Program-made: the position numbers and the translations under genes
Assembly (NCBI GenBank): GCA_031286695.1
Contig: JAITTY010000006.1
Coordinates: 992,001-1,056,000, forward strand
DNA: 64,000 bases
Source: Sphingobacterium sp.
GTDB lineage: Bacteria > Bacteroidota > Bacteroidia > Sphingobacteriales > Sphingobacteriaceae
Direction: 5' to 3'
In this document: piece by piece, positions 35,229 to 43,467 of the stretch
How the letters are laid out: every line of letters begins with the position of its first letter
Numbering within the stretch: position 1 is the stretch's first letter
Notes under the pieces: generated by a model
The model's input: only the letters and a program-made list of their open reading frames with translations
What the model was told of the DNA's origin: nothing
The model's database searches: none

Positions 35229-36692
35229 TTATTTTGCTAATGAATAATTAAAACTTACAGAACCAGTAGAAGTATAAGAGTTGAACGGTATAACATTTGC
35301 TTGCTGAGGCGATAATTTTTCATTGTCAATAGGATTTATCAGTTCGTTCAATTCCTCAAATTGTATAGCTGGCCTGACAAATTTGTCAAAATTTTCCTTA
35401 ATTCTATTCTTCCTCACTTGCCCATACCTTTGGGTAGTTCTAGTGGTCTTATGACCTAACATTTTGCTTACATCCTCTAAAGGCATTCCGAGATTCAACA
35501 TAATATCTGCAAAAGTATGTCGGGCTAAGTGAGTATTAAGCTCTCTTTTAATTCCGCAGATAGCACCAATTTCCTTTAAGTATCCATTGTAATTAGTATT
35601 TGATAGAATTGGTAAAAGAGCGTTGCGCATTATACAAATTGGATGATTTTTGTACTTTTCTATAATGCTTTCTATTATAGGTAGCATTGGAACCATTTCC
35701 ATTACACCGGTTTTACCCCTGTGTTTACATAGCCATCTTTCTTTTTGGCGACCTACTAAGATAATATTATCCTTTGAAAGTCCATATAAATCCTGGTAAG
35801 CAAAACCTGTATAACACTGGAATATGTATGCATCTGCAACTTCATCTAAACGTTGAATACCAAAATTTTTATTATAAATTCTTTCCACTTCTTCCCATTC
35901 TAAAGGAATAACTTCATTAGTATCACCACCACATTTAAAACCCGCAATGGGATTTTTAGGGATTATATCACTTTCTACTGCAATTTTTATAATATGCTTG
36001 AGTTTTTTTATGTGCTTTTTAGCAGTCGCATCAGAAAGTTTAGATATAGCATACAACGTAAGATATTCATACATAGCATTACCGAAAGTTGCATTTATTT
36101 CATTAAAATGAATGTCAACTCGCGTTAGCTCTTCTTTAAAATCGGTTATTTCTTTCTCTTCTTTTTCTTCCTTTTCTTCTTGATTCTTTCTTTTACGGTA
36201 ACGAAGATATTCAAATACTTTTTTCTTTGTGGCTTTCCACTGTCTTAAAGTGCCTTCAGCCCTCTTCTTTTTAGCGGTAAGCACTTCAAAATTCTCAATA
36301 AAATTATCAAATGATTTTAATAGAGTGGCAACTTCGGCCAATTCTGTTTTTTTAGGTGGTTCAATTGGAGGTTTTCCAAAATATGCCCTTTTAATCATTA
36401 ATGGTGATACTTGATCATATTCTAGGAATAACTTGTCGTATACACGACTTAAGTCAACCAGGATACCCTTTATTTTATTATTAATGGCTTTATATTCGGG
36501 GTCTGCTTTCCTAACAGTCTTAGTATCAACGCTCCAGTTTTCTGGTAATATTGTTGTACCCACTGGTACTTCTTTGGGTTGTTGATCTTTAAGGGTAATT
36601 CGGACAATTAGGGGAGCTTTGCCCGTTGCCATTCTGATTTTGGTTCGTAAAACCATTGGGAGCAAATCCAGCTCATGTTTGATTTTTTCCAT
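35229..36692 (-). CDS. tyrosine recombinase (integrase) of the island
   Basis: A 487-residue tyrosine recombinase. The C-terminal catalytic domain shows HLARHTFADIMLNLG (H and R of the HxxR box), then LGHKTTRTTQRYGQV with the second histidine and the nucleophilic tyrosine. The first catalytic arginine is absent: where R is usual, the text reads YTGFAYQDLYGLS. The same loss is known for IntDOT of CTnDOT. A charged linker of EEKEEKEEKE repeats lies near residue 175. The gene sits 218 bp from the 3' end of tRNA-Lys and reads away from it, as expected for an element integrated there. Confidence 0.88.
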   Translation of the reverse strand: MEKIKHELDLLPMVLRTKIRMATGKAPLIVRITLKDQQPKEVPVGTTILPENWSVDTKTVRKADPEYKAINNKIKGILVDLSRVYDKLFLEYDQVSPLMIKRAYFGKPPIEPPKKTELAEVATLLKSFDNFIENFEVLTAKKKRAEGTLRQWKATKKKVFEYLRYRKRKNQEEKEEKEEKEITDFKEELTRVDIHFNEINATFGNAMYEYLTLYAISKLSDATAKKHIKKLKHIIKIAVESDIIPKNPIAGFKCGGDTNEVIPLEWEEVERIYNKNFGIQRLDEVADAYIFQCYTGFAYQDLYGLSKDNIILVGRQKERWLCKHRGKTGVMEMVPMLPIIESIIEKYKNHPICIMRNALLPILSNTNYNGYLKEIGAICGIKRELNTHLARHTFADIMLNLGMPLEDVSKMLGHKTTRTTQRYGQVRKNRIKENFDKFVRPAIQFEELNELINPIDNEKLSPQQANVIPFNSYTSTGSVSFNYSLAK

Positions 36693-36761
36693 TTCTACAC
36701 ATTTAGAGTTAACAAAAAATTGCTAAGCCTTATTAGCCGTTCTCACGTAAAATCAAATTCG

Positions 36762-36808
36762 TGGTGGTCAAATGTAGATCATATAAATGACCACTACAAT
36801 GACCACCA
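36762..36808. repeat. GGTCA/TGACC repeats upstream of the integrase
   Basis: TGGTGGTCA (36762-36770) and TGACCACCA (36800-36808) form a 9-bp inverted repeat with another TGACCAC (36788-36794) between them. The cluster lies 70-116 bp upstream of the integrase start. It could be a set of recombinase arm sites, an excisionase site or an operator of int. Confidence 0.6.
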
Positions 36809-36882
36809 TATGAAACTGGTTAAGATGAACTCAAATAACCTTTAAATAAGTACTTTGAAGGGGAAAAGATATCGAATAAACG

Positions 36883-36909
36883 AAAAAAGGCACACCTAAG
36901 TGTGCCTTT
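36883..36909 (-). terminator. terminator of tRNA-Lys
   Basis: AAAGGCACAC and GTGTGCCTTT pair with a 4-nt loop. On the reverse strand six T follow. It lies directly downstream of the tRNA. Confidence 0.88.
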
Positions 36910-36910
36910 G

Positions 36911-36983
36911 TGATCCCGCTGGGATTCGAACCCAGGACCCATACATTAAAAGTGTATTGCTCTACCAGCTGAGCTACGGAATC
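36911..36983 (-). tRNA. tRNA-Lys (anticodon TTT)
   Basis: 73 nt fold as a complete cloverleaf. The acceptor arms are GATTCCG/CGGGATC (one wobble), with discriminator A. The D arm is GCTCAGCTGGTAGAGC, the anticodon loop reads CTTTTAA in stem ATACA/TGTAT, and the T arm is CTGGGTTCGAATCCCAG. CCA is not encoded. A promoter and a terminator flank it. It is the probable attachment gene of the island. Confidence 0.95.
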
Positions 36984-37005
36984 CTTTCTGTTTTTGAAAG
37001 TGATG

Positions 37006-37037
37006 CAAAGGTAGAATTTCTTTTAATATACGCCAAA
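37006..37037 (-). promoter_or_regulatory. promoter of tRNA-Lys
   Basis: On the reverse strand TTTG (37034-37037), a 20-bp spacer and TACCTTTG (37006-37013) give a full Bacteroidota promoter. The predicted start lies about 15 bp before the tRNA. Confidence 0.75.
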
Positions 37038-37098
37038 TTATTACGGGTAAATTTTGCTGAAAAAGCCTTAACTGCTTAGTAAATAAAAGGATTATTTT

Positions 37099-37962
37099 TT
37101 ATTGAGCTTTTTTCTTTGCATGAATTATTCGATCTGCACCATTGATGTCTTTTATAAGTTTGACTTGCTCAAATCCTTTTTTGTTTATGAGCTCTTCCAT
37201 TTCTGCACCAAGGTATTGATTGATTTCAAAGTAAAGATCCCCTTTCGGCGCTAGATGTTTCAATGCGAAAGATGAAATAACGTCATAAAAAATCAGCGGA
37301 GCGCTTTCTTCAATGAATAATGCAAGTTCAGGTTCATAAGCCAATACATTTTGGCTCATATATTGTTTTTCTCCAGGGGTAATATAAGGGGGATTGGATA
37401 CGATGATGTCATATTGTTGATCAGAAAAAATATAATCCCATTCGAATATATCTGCATTGATAAATTGAATTGAGGTCTTAAAATTCCTAGCGTTTTCCTG
37501 TGCGGTTTTTATAGCTTCCTTTGAGATATCTACTGTTGTGACTAATGCATCGTTTAGATGCTTTGACAGGGTAATCGGAATGCAGCCCGAGCCAGTTCCT
37601 ATATCTATGATTTTTAAATTTGGAGAAGATTTGTGGTTTCTAATAATCAGATCAACAAGTTCTTCAGTTTCTTGCCGGGGAATTAGGACCGATTCATTGA
37701 CTTGGAAAACTTCGCCATAAAAATCCGCTTTATTGAAGATATATTGTATAGGTCTATGCTTTTTTAAATCCTGAAGGATCCTACCTATGTCCGCACTATC
37801 CGTTTCGCTTACGCTATCTGTTTTCCTAAACTGATAACTGGCTCTAGTTAATCCAAATGTTTCGGCAATAACTACGAAGAATATTGCTTTTATTTCATCG
37901 TTATCGTATAACGTCTGGAGCTCATGTTGAAATAATAATTCGAAATCTTGAAGTATTTTCAT
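37099..37962 (-). CDS. prmC: peptide chain release factor N5-glutamine methyltransferase
   Basis: A 287-residue PrmC/HemK. An N-terminal helical bundle is followed by a Rossmann methyltransferase with SAM-binding IIDIGTGSGCIPITLS, and the catalytic NPPY motif sits in SNPPYITPGE. It methylates the GGQ glutamine of RF1 and RF2, which raises their release activity. It is divergent from ribD; the two starts are only 34 bp apart, so the promoters overlap. Length and motifs agree with the family. Confidence 0.95.
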   Translation of the reverse strand: MKILQDFELLFQHELQTLYDNDEIKAIFFVVIAETFGLTRASYQFRKTDSVSETDSADIGRILQDLKKHRPIQYIFNKADFYGEVFQVNESVLIPRQETEELVDLIIRNHKSSPNLKIIDIGTGSGCIPITLSKHLNDALVTTVDISKEAIKTAQENARNFKTSIQFINADIFEWDYIFSDQQYDIIVSNPPYITPGEKQYMSQNVLAYEPELALFIEESAPLIFYDVISSFALKHLAPKGDLYFEINQYLGAEMEELINKKGFEQVKLIKDINGADRIIHAKKKAQ

Positions 37963-37996
37963 GTGTCAAAGGTACGATTTTCATAGATTTGTATCT

Positions 37997-39043
37997 ATGG
38001 ATATGCACAGGCAATATATGCATCGTTGTTTGGAACTTGCTCAAATGGGTGCGGGTTCCGTGAGTCCCAACCCAATGGTCGGGGCGGTGATAGTATTTGA
38101 CGGTAAAATTATCGGTGAAGGATATACCTCTCCCTATGGTGGACCGCATGCAGAGGTTAACGCTGTGCAGCAGGTTATACAAAGGTATGGTGAAGACGCA
38201 AAGAAGGTTCTTGGGGAAAGTACTTTTTATGTTAGCCTTGAGCCCTGCGCACATTTCGGAAAGACACCGCCATGCGCCAATATGATTGCAGACTTAAAAC
38301 CCTCGAAAGTTTATGTAGCGTGTTTGGACCCTTTTGCAAAGGTCAATGGCAAAGGAGTGGAAATATTACGGGCAGCGGGTATTGAAGTTGAAATTGGTTT
38401 GCTGGAAAATGAGGCGGTATGGCTCAATCGTCGTTTCTTTACGCGTATTGGTCAATTTCGCCCTTATGTTATTTTGAAATGGGCTCAGTCTAAGGATGGT
38501 TTTATTGGTCAGGAAAATAAACAGATCTGGATAAGTAATGCTGCTAGCCAGCAGCTAGTTCACCGTTGGAGAGCGGAGGAAGATGCTATCTTGGTCGGTA
38601 CAAAAACGGCAGTGGTCGATAATCCAAGTCTGACTGTAAGACATTGGCAGGGTAAAAATCCATTACGGATTCTTTTAGATAGAGATCTGGCTATTCCGCT
38701 TGATGCCAATATTCTCAATGGACAAGCTGATACGATTGTGTTTAATGCTAAAAAGACAGAATGGAAGGAAAACGTAAAGTACATTGAGCTCGAGAATTAT
38801 GGTCTGTATTTGCCGCAGAATATTCTTTATCAACTTTATTTAATGGATGTTCAGTCAATAATCATTGAAGGGGGGCGTGCAACCTTACAAATGTTTATCG
38901 ATGCGGGGCTGTGGGATGAGGCAAGAGTTTTTGAATCTGAAATCAAGCTATTTAATGGGATTATGGCTCCGCGATTCAGTGGGCAAATTATGGAAAGTAA
39001 ATTGGTTTCCAATGATCTTTTAAAGATCTATAAGAAAGAATAA
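37997..39043 (+). CDS. ribD: riboflavin biosynthesis bifunctional deaminase-reductase
   Basis: A 348-residue RibD. The N-terminal deaminase has the zinc motifs PHAEVNAV and PCAHFGKTPPC. The C-terminal reductase carries LRILLDRDL and IIEGG. It makes 5-amino-6-ribitylamino-uracil phosphate from the GTP-derived pyrimidine in riboflavin synthesis. ATG 37997 fits the family; the longer ORF start at 37961 would overlap prmC. A TAGATTTG box (37984-37991) leaves at most a very short leader. A 20-bp tandem duplication covers the stop. Confidence 0.93.
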   Translation: MDMHRQYMHRCLELAQMGAGSVSPNPMVGAVIVFDGKIIGEGYTSPYGGPHAEVNAVQQVIQRYGEDAKKVLGESTFYVSLEPCAHFGKTPPCANMIADLKPSKVYVACLDPFAKVNGKGVEILRAAGIEVEIGLLENEAVWLNRRFFTRIGQFRPYVILKWAQSKDGFIGQENKQIWISNAASQQLVHRWRAEEDAILVGTKTAVVDNPSLTVRHWQGKNPLRILLDRDLAIPLDANILNGQADTIVFNAKKTEWKENVKYIELENYGLYLPQNILYQLYLMDVQSIIIEGGRATLQMFIDAGLWDEARVFESEIKLFNGIMAPRFSGQIMESKLVSNDLLKIYKKE

Positions 39044-39060
39044 AGATCTATAAGAAAGAA
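39021..39060 (+). repeat. 20-bp tandem duplication across the ribD stop
   Basis: Two exact copies of a 20-bp unit (TAAAGATCTATAAGAAAGAA) stand head to tail. The first copy encodes the last residues of RibD, and the second begins with its TAA stop, so the protein is unchanged. Confidence 0.9.
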
Positions 39061-39129
39061 TAATGATTAAATTGTATATTTAGGCAATTATAAGCCATAG
39101 CCGGTTAGTTTAATTCTTAAATTACAATT

Positions 39130-40413
39130 ATGTTAGTTACAGAAAACTTAATGCAGTTTATCTGGAAACTTCGGCTATTCCGTACAAATGGATTGAGTTC
39201 TGCTGATGGAGAATCCTTGGTCGTTGTTCATGTGGGACAATATAATACAGATTCCGGTCCCGATTTTTTAATGTCTCATATTAGGTGTGAAGGTAGTGAC
39301 TGGTTTGGTCACGTGGAGATGCATATTCGATCATCTGATTGGGATCGGCACTGTCACCAGCAAGATGATGCTTATAATAACGTCATCCTGCACGTCGTCT
39401 GGAAGAATGATAGAGTGATCTACCGAGGCGATGGAACGGCTATACCGACAGTTGTGCTTTCAGAATATGTAGATCAGCTTTTATTGGAGAGATATTCAAA
39501 TATGATGAGTACAAAAAGCTGGATCCCTTGTGGATTTCAGCTTGGCTCTATTGATGATTTAAAGAAATCAATGTGGCTGAATACTTTGTCGATTGAGCGC
39601 TTGGAAATGAAAGTTCAGCAGATCATGGTTATTTTAAAACAATTTGATGCGGATTGGGAAAAAACTTTTTGGGTATGGATGTGCAGGTGTATGGGATTAA
39701 AAGTTAATGCCGATACATTTCAGGAGCTTGGAGAGAAATTGCCTTTGAGTATTCTCCAAAAATATCGTTCAAATCTGTTTAAAATAGAAGCTCTTTTCTT
39801 TGGAATCAGCGGTTTGCTAAAGCAACAGAAAGATAGTGAGTATGTTAAGCAATTAGCCGACGAGTTTAAGTACCAAAAACATATTCACGATTTGGAGTCT
39901 GTATCTGGTATTTGGAAAAAGTTAAGAATGAGGCCTTATAATTTTCCTGAGCGGCGGATTGCCCAATTAGCAGTTTTGTTCTGTAAGAATGAGCTGGGTG
40001 TCTCTAAGATTTTAGCTGTTGACAATTTAGCGGCAGCTAGAAAATTGTTCAAGATAGATTCGTTAAGCGATTATTGGGTGTCGCATTTTTCATTCGGTAC
40101 AAAAGCGGGGGAGAAAAAATCGGTACGGTTGGGTAAAGATGCGGTTGATATCTTGGTGATCAACGTTATTGTGGTATTTCTTTTTTCATATGGTAAATAT
40201 TTTGGTATTGAAACTTATGTGGATAAAGCTTTGGAGCTTTTGGAGGAGATGCCTGCAGAAAAAAATGTTGTTGTGCGGCAGTTTGCTCAATGTGAGTGGC
40301 ATGTTCAAAGTGCATTGCAAAGCCAAGGGATTTTGCAGTTAAAGAGATTCTATTGTGATAGGAAACGTTGTCTTTATTGCAGAATCGGATCTGAAATTTT
40401 GAAAAAAAACTAG
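39130..40413 (+). CDS. DUF2851 family protein
   Basis: A 427-residue protein with the opening MLVTENLMQFIWKLRLF and the stretch VHVGQYNTDSGPDFLMSHI, then WFGHVEMHIRSSDWDRH, features of the DUF2851 family widespread in Bacteroidota. A D...E...H cluster could form a PD-(D/E)xK-like core, as I recall being suggested for the family, but I cannot confirm it. The C-terminus has a CxxxCLYC cysteine group (YCDRKRCLYCRIGSE). Its stop overlaps the convergent ankyrin gene by 4 bp. Confidence 0.85.
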   Translation: MLVTENLMQFIWKLRLFRTNGLSSADGESLVVVHVGQYNTDSGPDFLMSHIRCEGSDWFGHVEMHIRSSDWDRHCHQQDDAYNNVILHVVWKNDRVIYRGDGTAIPTVVLSEYVDQLLLERYSNMMSTKSWIPCGFQLGSIDDLKKSMWLNTLSIERLEMKVQQIMVILKQFDADWEKTFWVWMCRCMGLKVNADTFQELGEKLPLSILQKYRSNLFKIEALFFGISGLLKQQKDSEYVKQLADEFKYQKHIHDLESVSGIWKKLRMRPYNFPERRIAQLAVLFCKNELGVSKILAVDNLAAARKLFKIDSLSDYWVSHFSFGTKAGEKKSVRLGKDAVDILVINVIVVFLFSYGKYFGIETYVDKALELLEEMPAEKNVVVRQFAQCEWHVQSALQSQGILQLKRFYCDRKRCLYCRIGSEILKKN

Positions 40414-41060
40414 TTCTTTAAAATCTCGGCAATTTCTCTATGACCTTTTTCGTAAGCGAGATCAATTGGAGATAATCCTGAAATATTGATGATTCTGGTA
40501 TCAGCTCCATTCTCTAATAAGGCGACAATAAAATCGATGTTACCATGCTGAGCTGCAAAGTGAAGTGGAGTTTCGCCAGTAGCTTGAATGGCGTTGACAT
40601 TTGCGTTGGCCTCGATAAGGAGCTTTCCAATCTCTTCATTGTTGTTTGACGCGGCAATATGTAGCGCTGTCGTAAGTTGTTCGTTTTTGGTTACTGCGTT
40701 TGGGTTGACTTTTTTTGATAACAAAAGACGAACAATGTCTACTTTGTTAAAATAGACAGCGATTGTCAATGGTGTAAAACCCTGTGATGACCACTCGTTA
40801 ACAACGGCCGGAGCTTGTTGAATAATAGCTTCGAGATATGAGGTTAATCCGGCGGCACAGGCTTCGTGGATAGTCATGGATTTGGTGTGCTGTAGAAGTA
40901 TCCGTATAATTTGCGGTTTATTGTAATAGCAAGCTAATAATAATGGGGAAATTCCATGACTTGTTGTTTCTTGTAAAAGTTCGGGGTTTCCAATCAATAA
41001 TAGGTCAATGTCGTGGCTTTTGCCTTCTTCAATATATTGTTCTAAAACGGAAAGATTCAT
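40410..41060 (-). CDS. ankyrin-repeat protein, 216 aa
   Basis: Made almost wholly of ankyrin repeats of about 33 residues. Recognisable turns include GISPLLLACYYNKPQIIRIL, GFTPLTIAVYFNKVDIVRLL, TALHIAASNNNEEIGKLL, GETPLHFAAQHGNIDFIVAL and GLSPIDLAYEKGHREIAEIL. There is no signal peptide, so it is likely a cytoplasmic protein-binding scaffold. The partner is unknown. It ends by overlapping the DUF2851 gene on the other strand. Confidence 0.9.
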   Translation of the reverse strand: MNLSVLEQYIEEGKSHDIDLLLIGNPELLQETTSHGISPLLLACYYNKPQIIRILLQHTKSMTIHEACAAGLTSYLEAIIQQAPAVVNEWSSQGFTPLTIAVYFNKVDIVRLLLSKKVNPNAVTKNEQLTTALHIAASNNNEEIGKLLIEANANVNAIQATGETPLHFAAQHGNIDFIVALLENGADTRIINISGLSPIDLAYEKGHREIAEILKN

Positions 41061-41277
41061 GTCTTCATTAATTGTCTAACTGTCGTACTAAAATAGACTT
41101 TATTCATGAGAATAAATGTTCGATTGAAGAAATTATTTGTATTTCATTTTGTCATAGATTGAATTGAAAAACGAGATGAAAGGTGATTTTGAAGGAGGGA
41201 TGGGTAAGTAAAAGCTCGAAAAAGGTTGTTTTTTGGGTGTTTTATATACACAAATGTGTAGTAATGCATATAATGTT

Positions 41278-41307
41278 TTTGTAAATTAAAAACTAGATGT
41301 ACTTTTG
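41278..41307 (+). promoter_or_regulatory. promoter of candidate small RNA upstream of ubiX
   Basis: TTTG (41278-41281), 18-bp spacer, TACTTTTG (41300-41307): a full match to the Bacteroidota -33/-7 consensus. Confidence 0.75.
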
Positions 41308-41311
41308 TTAA

Positions 41312-41381
41312 GCCCCTCCCAAGGGCATGTTTTTCATAGGTAGATGTAGGGTCGGGTGTTTCTCACTACGACCCTTTTTTT
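41312..41381 (+). ncRNA. candidate small RNA or 5' attenuator of ubiX
   Basis: About 70 nt from the predicted start to a T run. Stems are GCCC/GGGC at the 5' end, ATG/CAT in the middle and a strong terminator GGGTCG (41349-41354)/CGACCC (41369-41374) followed by seven T. It ends 28 bp before the ubiX start, so it is either a free small RNA or a transcription attenuator for ubiX. No family recognised. Confidence 0.55.
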
Positions 41382-41409
41382 ATAGCTTTGTTTTTATATT
41401 TTAAAAAAG

Positions 41410-41979
41410 ATGTCGAAGAGAAAAATTGTTGTTGCCATTACTGGAGCTAGCGGCTCGATCTACGCTAAGGTTTTACTTAAAAAGCTATTGGCATTAAGAA
41501 CACAAATTGCAGAGGTTGGGATAGTGATGTCAAATAATGCAATGGATGTATGGCGCGCGGAGTTAGGTGATGAGAGTTATCAGGACGTACCTTTCAAGTT
41601 TTATGATAAAGGTGATTTTTTTGCTCCTTTTGCTTCAGGATCGGCACGTTATGATACGATGATTGTTTGCCCATGTTCTATGGGGACATTATCACGAATA
41701 GCGCAGGGAATTTCTTCCGATTTGACAACACGGGCGGCTGACGTCATGCTAAAGGAACGGCGACGATTGATTTTGGTTACTCGTGAGACGCCTTTGAGTA
41801 TTATTCATATTCAAAATATGAAACTGGTTACGGAGGCTGGTGGGATCATTTGTCCTGCATCGCCTTCATTCTATAGTTTGCCAAAGACGTTGGAGGATGT
41901 AGCGGAAACTGTGGTCGACCGTATACTGAGTCTTGCAGGGTTTGAATTTAAACATTATCAGTGGGGAGAAAATACCTAG
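41410..41979 (+). CDS. ubiX: UbiX-family flavin prenyltransferase
   Basis: A 189-residue flavoprotein with the FMN-binding opening VVAITGASGSIYAKVLL, the signature CPCSMGTLSRIAQGISSDL and the conserved RRRLILVTRETPLS. UbiX makes prenylated FMN, the cofactor of UbiD-type decarboxylases. No ubiD gene is next to it. It lies behind a predicted terminator and small RNA, so it may be attenuated or have its own start further down. Length and motifs agree with the family. Confidence 0.93.
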   Translation: MSKRKIVVAITGASGSIYAKVLLKKLLALRTQIAEVGIVMSNNAMDVWRAELGDESYQDVPFKFYDKGDFFAPFASGSARYDTMIVCPCSMGTLSRIAQGISSDLTTRAADVMLKERRRLILVTRETPLSIIHIQNMKLVTEAGGIICPASPSFYSLPKTLEDVAETVVDRILSLAGFEFKHYQWGENT

Positions 41980-42048
41980 TTATTGATCGTTGAAATCTAT
42001 TTTTAATGTTCTTTAATAAATTTGTATTTTGTAACTTTGTTTCTCGAA

Positions 42049-42198
42049 ATGAAGCAATCACAAGCATCACGCGAAAAAGTTATTTGTAGCTATATGATTT
42101 ATAGTGATAAAGCCGCTGTCTGTTTGTCCATACTGCGAACGCTACATGCTTCGATAAACAATTTGTATCCTATTAATTTCAATCACATTCATATATGA
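42049..42198 (+). CDS. possible small upstream ORF coupled to the pyrC-like gene, 49 aa
   Basis: An ATG at 42049 opens 49 codons that end in a TGA overlapping the ATG of the dihydroorotase-like gene (ATGA, 4-bp overlap). A TAACTTTG -7 box (42032-42039) lies 10 bp upstream, so the frame would be first in the mRNA. The peptide has no clear domain. It may be a regulatory leader that couples translation, or a chance frame. Confidence 0.35.
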   Translation: MKQSQASREKVICSYMIYSDKAAVCLSILRTLHASINNLYPINFNHIHI

Positions 42199-43463
42199 AA
42201 AGCTTATTGATTACTTCTGTTAAAGTAATTTTACCTGGTAACGAATTTCATCAGCAGCAAGTTGATGTATTGATCGAAAAGGGAAAGGTTGCACAGATTG
42301 GAAAAACTGTCAAAGTAGCTGATAAAAACATTGAGACCATTGATGGTGCTGGAAAGATTTTAGCGCCTGGTTTTTTTGACTTACATGCCAATTTTGGAGA
42401 GCCCGGACTAGAAACTAAAGAAGACATCCAAACTGGAACCGCTGCAGCTGCGGCGGGAGGGTTTACTGGAGTAGCAGTGATGCCAAATACTGAACCCGCT
42501 ATTCAAAGTCGTTCCGAGGTTGCACTTATTGTCAATACGGCAAAAGGAAATATTGTTGATGTCCATCCGATTGGAGCGATCAGCAAAAAGAGAGAAGGAA
42601 AGGAATTGGCCGAGTTGTTCGATATGAAGCAGACAGGTGCCGTTGCCTTTAGTGATGGAAATAGAAGTGTACAACAGGCAGGATTAATGAGTAGAGCATT
42701 GTTATATGCGAAAGGATTTGATGGATTAATTTTTTCACATGCTGAAGATGAATCTATGGCTGGTGGAAATAAAATGAATGAAGGCGCGATGAGTACTTAT
42801 TTAGGAATGAAGGGTATTCCCAATCTTGCCGAATCGCTGATGGTTTCTCGTGACCTCTACTTGGCAGAATATACTGGGGCTCCCATTCATTTTGCGTCTA
42901 TTAGTACGCCAGAAGCTGTTGATCTGATAAAAAAAGCAAAAGCAAAAGGTCTTCCTGTGACATGTGATGTTGCTGCCCATCAATTGGTTTTTACCGATGA
43001 AGATATTATCGGTTTTGATAGTAATTATAAAGTAAGTCCACCTTTACGAACCAAAGGGGATGCAAAAGTTTTACTTAAAGCTATTAAGGATGGTATCATT
43101 GATGCTATTGTTTCTCAACATACGCCGCAGGAAATAGAGTTTAAGAATGTTGAATTCCATATTGCAAAAAATGGCGTTATCGGATTGCAAACAGTGTTAC
43201 CCTTATTGATTCGTGCTGGACTTAACGAAGAGCAAATTGTAAATAGCCTGTCAATTAGACCTAGACAAATTCTGGGACTTGAAGTTCCTCGTTTTGAAGA
43301 GGGGGCTACAGCCAATCTTGTCGTATTCGACCTGAAGAAATCTTGGAATTTCGATGAAAAAACGAATAAATCAAAATCAAAAAATTCACCACTATTCGGA
43401 CAGAAGTTAATTGGCGTTGTCGAATTGGTCATCAATAATAATCAAATCATAAAAAACGATTAA
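42195..43463 (+). CDS. dihydroorotase-like amidohydrolase with altered metal site
   Basis: A 422-residue protein of dihydroorotase class I fold. The usual HxHxREPG is FDLHANFGEPG here (H64, then N66 and G in place of the second His and the Arg). The usual TDHAPH is SQHTPQ, so the catalytic aspartate is Q308. The bridging-lysine position (GAISKK, K131) and the SHAED and AAHQL histidines remain. It is therefore likely a non-catalytic or changed PyrC homologue, as known in some Bacteroidota and pseudomonads. It opens a run of three close genes. Confidence 0.8.
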   Translation: MKSLLITSVKVILPGNEFHQQQVDVLIEKGKVAQIGKTVKVADKNIETIDGAGKILAPGFFDLHANFGEPGLETKEDIQTGTAAAAAGGFTGVAVMPNTEPAIQSRSEVALIVNTAKGNIVDVHPIGAISKKREGKELAELFDMKQTGAVAFSDGNRSVQQAGLMSRALLYAKGFDGLIFSHAEDESMAGGNKMNEGAMSTYLGMKGIPNLAESLMVSRDLYLAEYTGAPIHFASISTPEAVDLIKKAKAKGLPVTCDVAAHQLVFTDEDIIGFDSNYKVSPPLRTKGDAKVLLKAIKDGIIDAIVSQHTPQEIEFKNVEFHIAKNGVIGLQTVLPLLIRAGLNEEQIVNSLSIRPRQILGLEVPRFEEGATANLVVFDLKKSWNFDEKTNKSKSKNSPLFGQKLIGVVELVINNNQIIKND

Positions 43464-43467
43464 AACC

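Noticed and set aside
36125..36195. Low-complexity TTC/TTT run in the integrase gene
   Set aside because: It encodes a charged EEK-rich linker within an intact frame; it is not a separate repeat element.
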